11,714 nt of DNA from the NCBI GenBank assembly GCA_012728445.1, contig JAAYFA010000345.1, forward strand, positions 1 to 11,714, in the 5' to 3' direction. Below, piece after piece: positions 5,510 through 11,714 of this stretch. This DNA is from Clostridiales bacterium (lineage in GTDB: Bacteria; Bacillota; Clostridia; Oscillospirales; Acutalibacteraceae). Position 1 is the first letter of the stretch. Every line of letters begins with the position of its first letter. The notes under the pieces were generated by a model. The model had not been told where the DNA came from. It saw only the letters and a program-made list of their open reading frames with translations, and searched no databases. Made by a program: the position numbers and the translations under genes.

Positions 5510-6610
5510 ATGATGGTCTTGGATATTAAAACACCGCTATACGACATGCACTTAAAATACGAGGGCAAAGTTGTTCCGTTTGCGGGGCATCTTTTGCCCA
5601 TACAGTATGGCTCCGGTATTACAGCTGAACACATGGCGGTCAGAACCGCAGCGGGTATCTTTGATGTTTCCCACATGGGTGAGATCGTGCTCAAAGGACC
5701 GGACGCGCTGAAAAATATTCAATATTTAATGACCAACGATTGCGCCAACATGGCCGACGGTCAGGTTCGGTATTCTCCCATGTGCAATGAAAACGGTGGC
5801 GTGATTGATGATTTGCTCATTTACAAAAAGCGAGATAACGATTATTTGCTGGTCGTCAATGCCGCAAACCATGACAAAGATGCCGCTTGGATAAAAAGTC
5901 ACACGAGCGGGGACTGTGTGTTTGAAGATATCTCTGCGAATACTGCCCAAATTGCGCTGCAAGGTCCCAAGGCGCTTGAAATTATCGCAAAACTGACTGA
6001 TGTCGAAACATTACCCGTAAAGTACTATAGCTTTACAGACGGCGTTCTTGTCGGTGGGTTGGAATGCCTGGTTTCAAGAACCGGTTATACGGGCGAAGAC
6101 GGATATGAACTTTATACCGCAAACGAAAACGCGGCCGAGCTCTGGGAAAAGTTGATGGCGGCGGGTTCCGATTTAGGTCTAATCCCTTGCGGTCTGGGCG
6201 CACGCGACACCCTGCGGCTGGAGGCGGGGATGCCACTCTACGGGCACGAGATGGATGAGGTCATCACGCCGTTTGAAACGGGACTTGGCTTTTTTGTTAA
6301 AATGGCGAAGGACGACTTTATCGGCAAAGCGGCGCTGCAGGCAAAGGGCGAGCCCAAAAGAGAACGAATCGGCCTGGAGCTTACGGACAGAGGCATTGCG
6401 CGCAGCGACGATAACGTTTTCTTGGGCGGAGTCAAAATCGGTACGGTTACCTCCGGCACCATGTGCCCCTTTATAAAAAAAGCGGTGGCCATGGCGCTTG
6501 TCACAAGAAGCGGTGTAACGCCGGGGGATGTGGTTGAACTCGATGTCAGAGGCAGAAAGTTAAAGGCGGCGGTTGTGAAACTGCCTTTTTATAAAGCGAA
6601 CAAAGCGTAA
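5510..6610 (+). CDS. gcvT: Glycine cleavage system T protein (aminomethyltransferase)
   Basis: GcvT (EC 2.1.2.10) takes the aminomethyl group from lipoylated GcvH, transfers its carbon to tetrahydrofolate to give methylene-THF, and releases ammonia. Family signatures are TPLYDMH near the N-terminus, PFAGHLLPIQY, FDVSHMGEI, GGVIDDLLIYK (96-106, with the paired Asp100/Asp101 at the folate and catalytic site), SRTGYTGEDGYELY, GLGARDTLRLEAGMPLYGHEM, and TSGTMCPFIKKAVAMA near the C-terminus. The start needs care. ATG 5510 and ATG 5513 overlap or nearly touch the SD AGAAGGA (5504-5510), whereas TTG 5519 lies 8 bases after it and would give MDIKTPLYD and 363 residues, the usual length. The reading frame extends upstream into uxaC, but that part bears no resemblance to GcvT. 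It is the first gene of the gcv operon; gcvH starts 24 bases after its stop. Confidence 0.96.
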   Translation: MMVLDIKTPLYDMHLKYEGKVVPFAGHLLPIQYGSGITAEHMAVRTAAGIFDVSHMGEIVLKGPDALKNIQYLMTNDCANMADGQVRYSPMCNENGGVIDDLLIYKKRDNDYLLVVNAANHDKDAAWIKSHTSGDCVFEDISANTAQIALQGPKALEIIAKLTDVETLPVKYYSFTDGVLVGGLECLVSRTGYTGEDGYELYTANENAAELWEKLMAAGSDLGLIPCGLGARDTLRLEAGMPLYGHEMDEVITPFETGLGFFVKMAKDDFIGKAALQAKGEPKRERIGLELTDRGIARSDDNVFLGGVKIGTVTSGTMCPFIKKAVAMALVTRSGVTPGDVVELDVRGRKLKAAVVKLPFYKANKA

Positions 6611-6634
6611 ACTAAAATAAAAGGAGAAATTGAA

Positions 6635-7015
6635 ATGAAATTACCCGAAGATTTATTTTTTTCCAAAACACATGAGTGGGTACGATATGAGCAAGATGGC
6701 ACCGCATTTATCGGGCTGACCGATCATGCACAAGAAGCCTTGGGCGATGTCGCTTTTATCAATCTGTGCGATGAGGGCGAGAGCTTTGAATTCGGCGATG
6801 TCATTGGCGATATTGAGTCCATTAAGGCTGTGACGGATGTCTACACACCCGTGAGCGGCACCGTTACCCATGTTAATGACGAGCTGCTTGACGCGCCGGA
6901 AAAAATTAACAGCGACCCTTATGGCTCTTGGCTTGTCGAGTTTGAAGGCGTTGCTCGCAACGAGGAATTGCTTGACGCAGAGGGCTATGAGAAATTTCTT
7001 GCCGAGACGGAATAA
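6635..7015 (+). CDS. gcvH: Glycine cleavage system H protein (lipoyl carrier)
   Basis: GcvH is the small lipoylated shuttle that carries the aminomethyl intermediate from the P protein to the T protein and is then reoxidised by the L protein. Its 126 residues match the family length. The lipoyl domain is clear: THEWVRYE near the N-terminus, GLTDHAQEALGD, then GDIESIKAVTDVYTPVSG, with Lys64 as the residue to be lipoylated, and INSDPYGSWLVEFE towards the end. AAGGAG (6621-6626) lies 8 bases before ATG 6635. It sits between gcvT and gcvPA, and a hairpin follows its stop codon. No lipoate ligase or lipoyl synthase gene is in the window. Confidence 0.97.
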   Translation: MKLPEDLFFSKTHEWVRYEQDGTAFIGLTDHAQEALGDVAFINLCDEGESFEFGDVIGDIESIKAVTDVYTPVSGTVTHVNDELLDAPEKINSDPYGSWLVEFEGVARNEELLDAEGYEKFLAETE

Positions 7016-7046
7016 TAAACCCTCGTTCAAACCGGCATAAAAATTA

Positions 7047-7077
7047 TTTGAGGCAAGGGCATCACCCTTGCCTTGAT
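7047..7077 (+). promoter_or_regulatory. Strong hairpin between gcvH and gcvPA
   Basis: A perfect 9-base stem (7051-7059 with 7065-7073) with loop CATCA can extend by two G-U wobbles and one further pair. It is followed by TGATGTTTATTAAA, not an uninterrupted T-run, so it is a poor intrinsic terminator. It more likely acts as a partial terminator, an RNA-processing site or a 3' stabiliser. Any of these would make the gcvT-gcvH part of the message more abundant than gcvPA-gcvPB. The hairpin is seen; the role is inferred. Confidence 0.55.
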
Positions 7078-7104
7078 GTTTATTAAAATGTAGGAGTGCT
7101 GTTC

Positions 7105-8427
7105 ATGTCTTATGTTCCCAATACCCTCGCTCAGCGGGAGGAGATGCTCTTGGCGATGGGCAAAACCTGTTTGGAAGATTTATTTACCGCTATCCCTGCA
7201 GACGTTCGGGTGGACGGCAAGCTTGATATTCCCGGGGCACAAAGCGAGATAGAAGTGCTGGGCACGCTCGAAGAAATGGCAGGAAAGAACAAAGTATTCA
7301 AAACGTGTTTTAGAGGGGCCGGTGCCTACCGCCACTTTATACCGGGCGTTGTGCGCCACCTTGCCGGGCGGGCGGAGTTTGTGACGGCGTACACTCCGTA
7401 CCAGGCGGAAATGAGCCAGGGCGTTTTGCAACCAATTTTTGAATACCAAACGATGATTTGCGAATTAACCGGCATGGATGTTTCCAACGCCGGCGTTTAT
7501 GACGGTGCCTCTGCTGCGGCGGAAGCGGTTGCAATGTTTCAAGAACGCAAAAGAACAAAAGTAATTGTTTCCGCTACGGTTAAACCCATGGTGCTTGAAA
7601 CCATCATGACCTACAGCACCGCCGCCGGCACGCAACCGGTTATTATCTCCGCAAAAAACGGCAAAACAGATTTAGCTGCGTTGGCGCTGGCGCTTGACGA
7701 CACCACCGCGTGTTTTTATATGGAACAGCCGAACTACTACGGCTTAGTGGAAGACGCTCAACAAATTGCAGACCTTGTACATGCGGCGGGGGCCAAGCTC
7801 ATCATGGGCTGTTATCCGACAGCGCTCGCTGTTTTAAAAACACCGGCAGAATACGGTGCGGACGCCGCCGTTGGCGAAGCGCAGCCGCTGGGTATGTCGC
7901 TTGCTTTCGGCGGCCCCTACCTCGGCTTTATGGCAGTGAAAACAGTGGACACCAGAAGATTGCCGGGGAGAATTGCCGGGCAGACAACGGATAAAGCAGG
8001 CAGAACCGCTTACGTGCTCACCCTTCAGGCAAGGGAACAGCACATTCGAAGAGAGAAGGCGGGCTCCAGCATTTGTTCCAACCAAGCGCTCTGCGCACTC
8101 ACAGCAACCATTTACTGTGCGGCGCTGGGCAAAGAGGGTCTGCGCGAGGTCGCAGACCAGTGTTGTGCCAAGGCACACTATGCCGCAGAACAGATTACAT
8201 CTGTAAAGGGGTACAACTTTACATACGATGGACTCTTTTTTAATGAGTTTCTGACCGATTGCCCGGTTGACCCGGAGCCGTTGCTCGCAAAACTGGCCGA
8301 AAACGACATCCTCGGTGGACTTGCCATTAAAGAAAACGGTAAAAGTGGCATTCTTTGGTGCGTGACGGAAATGAACACCAAAGCGGAGATAGACCGAATG
8401 GTCAGCATTTTAAAGGAGGCGATATAA
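7105..8427 (+). CDS. gcvPA: Glycine dehydrogenase (decarboxylating) subunit 1
   Basis: This is the N-terminal half of the split P protein (EC 1.4.4.2). With GcvPB it forms the PLP enzyme that decarboxylates glycine and hands the aminomethyl group to GcvH. The 440 residues fit GcvPA (about 445). Family features include a start with YVPNTLAQREEML, GAGAYRHFIPGVVRHL, FVTAYTPYQAEMSQGVLQPIFEYQTMI, GMDVSNAGVYDGASAAAEA and REQHIRREKAGSSICSNQAL. This subunit lacks the PLP-binding lysine, which is in GcvPB. ATG 7105 follows TAGGAG (7091-7096) by 8 bases; an in-frame GTG at 7096 overlaps that SD and is rejected. Its stop codon TAA shares one base with the ATG of gcvPB. Confidence 0.97.
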   Translation: MSYVPNTLAQREEMLLAMGKTCLEDLFTAIPADVRVDGKLDIPGAQSEIEVLGTLEEMAGKNKVFKTCFRGAGAYRHFIPGVVRHLAGRAEFVTAYTPYQAEMSQGVLQPIFEYQTMICELTGMDVSNAGVYDGASAAAEAVAMFQERKRTKVIVSATVKPMVLETIMTYSTAAGTQPVIISAKNGKTDLAALALALDDTTACFYMEQPNYYGLVEDAQQIADLVHAAGAKLIMGCYPTALAVLKTPAEYGADAAVGEAQPLGMSLAFGGPYLGFMAVKTVDTRRLPGRIAGQTTDKAGRTAYVLTLQAREQHIRREKAGSSICSNQALCALTATIYCAALGKEGLREVADQCCAKAHYAAEQITSVKGYNFTYDGLFFNEFLTDCPVDPEPLLAKLAENDILGGLAIKENGKSGILWCVTEMNTKAEIDRMVSILKEAI

Positions 8428-9866
8428 TGAGCATGCTTATTTTTGAAATCAGCAAGCCCGGAAGGCGCTGTTCAACTTTGCCGAAATGCGATGTTGATTT
8501 TGTAGCTGTGCCGGAGGAATTTAAGAGAAATATCCCAATGAATCTGCCTGAAGTGGCGGAGATAGATTTGGTGCGTCATTATACCAATCTCAGCCGTAAC
8601 GCTTTTGGCGTGGACAACGGCTTTTATCCGCTCGGCTCCTGCACGATGAAATATAATCCAAAAATAAACGAAGACGTGGCCGCACTTAAAGGCTTCACCG
8701 CCGTGCATCCACTGCAGCCGGAAGAGACGGTTCAGGGCAGCTTAGAAGCGATGCACGTATTAGGCGACCGGCTTTGCAAAATTACCGGTATGGATGCCAT
8801 CACCTTGCAGCCGGCCGCCGGCGCGCACGGCGAATTCACCGGTCTTTCAATGATTAAAGCGTATCAGCTGGATAAAGGTGAAACACAGCGAAACAAACTG
8901 ATTGTGCCGGACTCCGCACACGGCACCAACCCCGCAAGCGCTGTCATGGCCGGCTTTACCGTCGTTAATATCCCATCCACGCCGGAAGGTACGGTGGACA
9001 TAGATGCGCTCAAAAAGGCAGTCGGTGACGATACGGCCGCTCTGATGCTCACAAACCCCAACACAGTCGGACTTTTTGAAAAGGATATCGTAAAAATTGC
9101 CGAAATCGTGCACAACGCCGGCGGCCTTCTGTATTACGATGGCGCCAACTTGAACGCTGTGATGGGCATCACACGCCCGGGCGACATGGGCTTTGATGTC
9201 ACACACCTTAATTTGCATAAAACTTTTTCCACCCCACATGGCGGCGGCGGTCCGGGCAGTGGCCCGGTGGCTTGTAAAGCTATCCTTGCACCGTTTTTAC
9301 CCGCACCCGTTGTCACGTTTAATAACGGGGCTTACACCTTTGCAAAGCCGGCAAAATCAATCGGCAGGGTGCGCAGTTTCTACGGCAACTTTCTTGTTTA
9401 CATCAGGGCGCTTACCTATATCATGTCCATCGGTGCGGAAGGTATTCGGGAAGCGGCGGAAAACGCCGTGCTCAATGCAAACTATATGATGGAGATGCTT
9501 AAAGACAGCTACGATGTGCCTTTTGGCGGGCCTTGCATGCACGAATTTGTGCTGTCAATCGAACGGCTCAAAAAGCAGACGGGTATCTCCGCCGCAGACA
9601 TCGCCAAGGGGCTTGTGGACAAAGGCATTCACCCACCGACGATGTACTTCCCCTTGATTGTGCCGGAAGCGCTGATGCTCGAACCCACCGAAACCGAGAG
9701 CAGGGAAACGCTCGACAACGCCATAAGGGCCTTCAAAGAGGTCTACGCCATGGCGTTTGACAATCCGCAAGCACTGCGCGATGCCCCGCTAACAACACCC
9801 GTTGGCCGCCCGGATGAAACAACGGCGGTGCGAAATCCGATTTTAAGCTATACCGTCAACAACTGA
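8427..9866 (+). CDS. gcvPB: Glycine dehydrogenase (decarboxylating) subunit 2
   Basis: This is the catalytic C-terminal half of the split P protein. The PLP-binding lysine is Lys265 in HLNLHKTFSTPHGGGGPGSGP. Other family motifs are FYPLGSCTMKYNPK, HPLQPEETVQGSLE, ITLQPAAGAHGEFTGL, PDSAHGTNPASAVMAG, MLTNPNTVGLFE and YYDGANLNA. The 479 residues match the usual length (about 485). ATG 8427 overlaps the gcvPA stop by one base, and AAAGGAGG (8412-8419) lies 7 bases before it, one of the best SDs in the window. That arrangement supports coupled translation and the 1:1 stoichiometry the heterodimer needs. An in-frame upstream start at 8355 lies inside gcvPA and is rejected. No lpd gene follows, and no terminator is seen after the stop. 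Confidence 0.97.
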   Translation: MSMLIFEISKPGRRCSTLPKCDVDFVAVPEEFKRNIPMNLPEVAEIDLVRHYTNLSRNAFGVDNGFYPLGSCTMKYNPKINEDVAALKGFTAVHPLQPEETVQGSLEAMHVLGDRLCKITGMDAITLQPAAGAHGEFTGLSMIKAYQLDKGETQRNKLIVPDSAHGTNPASAVMAGFTVVNIPSTPEGTVDIDALKKAVGDDTAALMLTNPNTVGLFEKDIVKIAEIVHNAGGLLYYDGANLNAVMGITRPGDMGFDVTHLNLHKTFSTPHGGGGPGSGPVACKAILAPFLPAPVVTFNNGAYTFAKPAKSIGRVRSFYGNFLVYIRALTYIMSIGAEGIREAAENAVLNANYMMEMLKDSYDVPFGGPCMHEFVLSIERLKKQTGISAADIAKGLVDKGIHPPTMYFPLIVPEALMLEPTETESRETLDNAIRAFKEVYAMAFDNPQALRDAPLTTPVGRPDETTAVRNPILSYTVNN

Positions 9867-9905
9867 TTTGTCGTGACCTTGCAGTAATCCCAAAGAGGGG
9901 GAGAT

Positions 9906-10400
9906 ATGGAAGACAAAATCAATTTCACAAAATTTCAAAAGCGGACAGAATTGCTGTCTGTTATCGCATTGTGCTTTTTATTCATGTATATTGTTTCAAA
10001 CTGGTCAAGCATACCGGCACGCATTCCGTCACATTATGACATGAACGGAGTGATGATTACCAACAGGAGCAGTAAGAGCTCTTTGCTCCTGTTGCCGGTA
10101 ATCAGCCTGGCAATCTATGTGCTGCTGACGGTAGTGTTGTTTTTCCCTAAAACATGGAACATCCCTGTAAAAGTAACCGATGAAAACAGGGCAAGGGTTT
10201 ATGTGGTTACAAGGAGCATGCTGTGTGTATTAAAATTATTGACGATGCTACTGTTTATTTCTATCACGGTTAGCTTGGTGAAAATGCGGGAGCCGTGGAT
10301 TTCGTTTTTCATTATATTGTTTGGCGGTTTTTTTGGCGTTCTCGGCGGATTTACGGTAAAGATTATAAAAACTTCAAAACCAGTCGATATATTGGACTAG
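9906..10400 (+). CDS. DUF1648-type integral membrane protein
   Basis: This 164-residue protein has four predicted membrane segments at about 15-33, 59-80, 104-125 and 131-153. Between the first two lies SSIPARIPSHYDMNGV (34-49), the hallmark of the DUF1648 domain (IPxHxxxxG), which is also found at the N-terminus of SdpI-like immunity proteins. The C-terminal SdpI part is not evident. Function is not established; family members often sit beside regulators or envelope-stress genes. GGGGAG lies 4-5 bases before ATG 9906, close but usable. It begins 39 bases after gcvPB with no visible terminator between them, so read-through from the gcv operon is possible. Its coding sequence contains a long palindrome (10056-10102). 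Confidence 0.8.
   Translation: MEDKINFTKFQKRTELLSVIALCFLFMYIVSNWSSIPARIPSHYDMNGVMITNRSSKSSLLLLPVISLAIYVLLTVVLFFPKTWNIPVKVTDENRARVYVVTRSMLCVLKLLTMLLFISITVSLVKMREPWISFFIILFGGFFGVLGGFTVKIIKTSKPVDILD
10056..10102. repeat. Long palindrome inside the DUF1648 coding sequence
   Basis: CAACAGGAGCA (10061-10071) and TGCTCCTGTTG (10084-10094) form a perfect 11-base inverted repeat. The 12-base centre is itself almost wholly the palindrome AAGAGCTCTT (10074-10083). Outer flanks ATTACC (10056-10061) and GGTAAT (10097-10102) also pair across a small bulge. The mRNA could fold into a stable hairpin about 150 bases into the ORF. It encodes the residues around TNRSSKSSLLLLPV, at the entry to the second membrane segment. 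Confidence 0.75.
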
Positions 10401-10484
10401 TCGATGTTGCTAATTTTTGACAGAAACGATAGAAGTCGGTAGGAAAAAATATCAACCAAAGAAAAATAAACAGGAGGCTAAACC

Positions 10485-11138
10485 ATGAACAGATTCATTA
10501 CGGTAAAAGGCATAGGCAAAGTATGTGCAAAACCCGATCTTATAGAACTTGAATTGAACTTACCAAGGAAAAACATGGATTACAATAAAACCATGAAGGC
10601 CTCCACCGAAGCCATTATCATCCTACAGGAAGCTGTTATGAGTTTGGGTTTTGAAAAAAAGGACTTGAAGACAAGAGACTTTAGTGTCAAAACAAGCTAC
10701 AAAAGTGTCCAGGACAGTAGAATCAACTACAAAAAAGTTTTTGACGGTTTTGTTTGTACACACAGTTTAAAACTTGAATTTGATTTTGATATGAAAAAGC
10801 TGTCCGATGTTCTCTCGACTTTCGCAGAATGTCCGGCGAAGCCCGAGTTTTCTGTCAACTTTTCTATTAAGGATAAGGACGCGGTTAGCGAAGCCCTTCT
10901 CGTTAACGCTTCGCAGAGCGCAAAAGAAAAAGCCGAAATACTCGCAAAAGCATCCGGCGTTACACTGGGGCAAATTATCACGATTGATTACAACTGGGGA
11001 GAACTGCATTTGTACTCACCGACGAACTTTGCTATCTTCAACGAAAATACGCACCAGGGAGGGCGGATGTCAATGGACATGGAACCGGACGATATTGATG
11101 TGAGCGATGCGGTTACATTCGTCTGGTCAATTGATTAG
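10485..11138 (+). CDS. SIMPL (DUF541) domain protein
   Basis: This 217-residue protein is a SIMPL-domain protein. It opens with ITVKGIGKVCAKPDLIELEL, the typical first strand (V.G.G.v...PD), and closes with DIDVSDAVTFVWSI, the typical last strand. The middle carries the alternating strands and helices of the family, including VDNASQSAKEKAE-like helix NASQSAKEKAEILAKASG (about 143-160). Family members are usually exported or periplasmic and linked to stress tolerance or signalling (for example BP26 of Brucella), but the molecular activity is unknown. This copy has no signal peptide and is probably cytoplasmic. AGGAGG (10472-10477) lies 7 bases before ATG 10485. The 84-base gap upstream holds a TTGACA (10417-10422) with only a poor -10 (TAGGAA, 10440-10445) after 17 bases, so a separate promoter is possible but weak. 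Confidence 0.85.
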   Translation: MNRFITVKGIGKVCAKPDLIELELNLPRKNMDYNKTMKASTEAIIILQEAVMSLGFEKKDLKTRDFSVKTSYKSVQDSRINYKKVFDGFVCTHSLKLEFDFDMKKLSDVLSTFAECPAKPEFSVNFSIKDKDAVSEALLVNASQSAKEKAEILAKASGVTLGQIITIDYNWGELHLYSPTNFAIFNENTHQGGRMSMDMEPDDIDVSDAVTFVWSID

Positions 11139-11244
11139 CATCACGGAACAGTCAAAATTGAATGCGTTTTCTTTTCGTTACGTTCCCTTGATGCGCAGCC
11201 GCAACGCCCTAAAGAGTCAAAAATAATTTCATAAGGGAGAAAAC

Positions 11245-11714
11245 ATGATTGCTAAAATCAAGCTCTTTTACAATGGAAATAAAATGTGGATGTATCTGGG
11301 CAACTACATCTCGATTTCTTTCTTGGTAGCAATTGTGGCTATCCTGATCGATACGAAAACAATTCCACTGCTAGATTATATTCCGGACTTTTTATTAACC
11401 AGTGTAGAGCTAGCCAAATTAATCTTAGGCACGCTCTCTGGGGCGCTTCTGACCATTACGACTTTTACTTTTTCCACTATAATGGTTGTCCTTACCATGT
11501 ATTCCTCCAATTTTTCACCCAGAGTCGTCACAAACTTTTTGACCGATAAAATAACGATGAAAGTCCTTGGGATATTCGTTGGTGGGTTTTTCTACTGCAT
11601 CCTTGCACTTTTCTTTATGAGAAAGGGTTTCTCAGATTATTTAGTGGTATCCGCAACAATCGCCGTCATTTATTCCGTGCTTTGCATCCTCTATTTTGTC
11701 GTATTCGTCTACAA
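11245..11714 (+). CDS. DUF2254 membrane protein, cut by the right window edge
   Basis: The first 156 residues of a longer protein are present. They resemble DUF2254 predicted membrane proteins: a first membrane segment at about 20-36, a long hydrophobic pair including LSGALLTITTFTFSTIMVVLTMYSSNFSPRV-type sequence (about 64-93, with the family's SxxFSPR turn at 88-93), a segment at about 107-125 and another at about 133-155. Full-length members run to roughly 400 residues, so most of the gene lies beyond the window. Function is unknown. AAGGGAG (11233-11239) lies 5 bases before ATG 11245. The 106-base gap after the SIMPL gene shows no convincing promoter or terminator, so the two may share a transcript. 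Confidence 0.8.
   Translation, partial: MIAKIKLFYNGNKMWMYLGNYISISFLVAIVAILIDTKTIPLLDYIPDFLLTSVELAKLILGTLSGALLTITTFTFSTIMVVLTMYSSNFSPRVVTNFLTDKITMKVLGIFVGGFFYCILALFFMRKGFSDYLVVSATIAVIYSVLCILYFVVFVY

Noticed and set aside
6653..7030. Minus-strand ORF spanning gcvH
   Set aside because: It mirrors the whole gcvH gene, and its length is explained by the codon pattern of the true gene.
8355..8426. Upstream in-frame start for gcvPB
   Set aside because: It lies within gcvPA. The ATG at 8427 has an excellent Shine-Dalgarno site and gives the family's normal length.
1..11714. CRISPR arrays, tRNA or rRNA genes, insertion sequences, prophage genes
   Set aside because: I looked for spaced repeats, cloverleaf-like sequences, transposase motifs and phage-type genes and saw none.

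Overview
The window looks like chromosome from an anaerobic, fermentative Bacillota, most likely a clostridial or Oscillospiraceae-type bacterium. The signs are strong Shine-Dalgarno sites, sigma-A-type promoters, a glycine decarboxylase split into two subunits (gcvPA/gcvPB), a type I dockerin, and several GTG/TTG start candidates. This placement comes from gene content, not from a marker gene.

Left part (1-2010 and on to 3985). At the far left a strong minus-strand promoter with a palindrome inside it fires out of the window. Next is a short minus-strand ORF for an exported protein that looks truncated, with its own promoter and a hairpin terminator. Divergent from it runs a two-gene plus-strand unit. 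The first gene encodes a neutral-ceramidase-fold hydrolase without a signal peptide and apparently without the family's catalytic serine motif. The second encodes a secreted PHP-domain metallohydrolase that ends in a type I dockerin. A textbook intrinsic terminator closes this unit. It is the most unusual part of the window.

Middle part (about 3975-9866). A monocistronic uronate isomerase gene (uxaC) follows, with an ambiguous start codon. Then comes the glycine cleavage operon gcvT-gcvH-gcvPA-gcvPB, driven by a near-consensus promoter only about 30 nt before gcvT. There is no room for a glycine riboswitch. A hairpin sits between gcvH and gcvPA, and gcvPA/gcvPB overlap by one base with a strong internal Shine-Dalgarno site. 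Together the four proteins supply the T, H and split P components that break glycine into CO2, NH3 and methylene-tetrahydrofolate. The L protein (lipoamide dehydrogenase) is not in the window.

Right part (9906-11714). Three plus-strand genes of poorly understood families follow: a DUF1648 membrane protein with a long palindrome in its coding sequence, a SIMPL (DUF541) protein without a signal peptide, and the start of a DUF2254 membrane protein cut by the window edge. No tRNA, rRNA, CRISPR array, insertion sequence or phage gene was seen. No gene-free stretch exceeds 300 bases.
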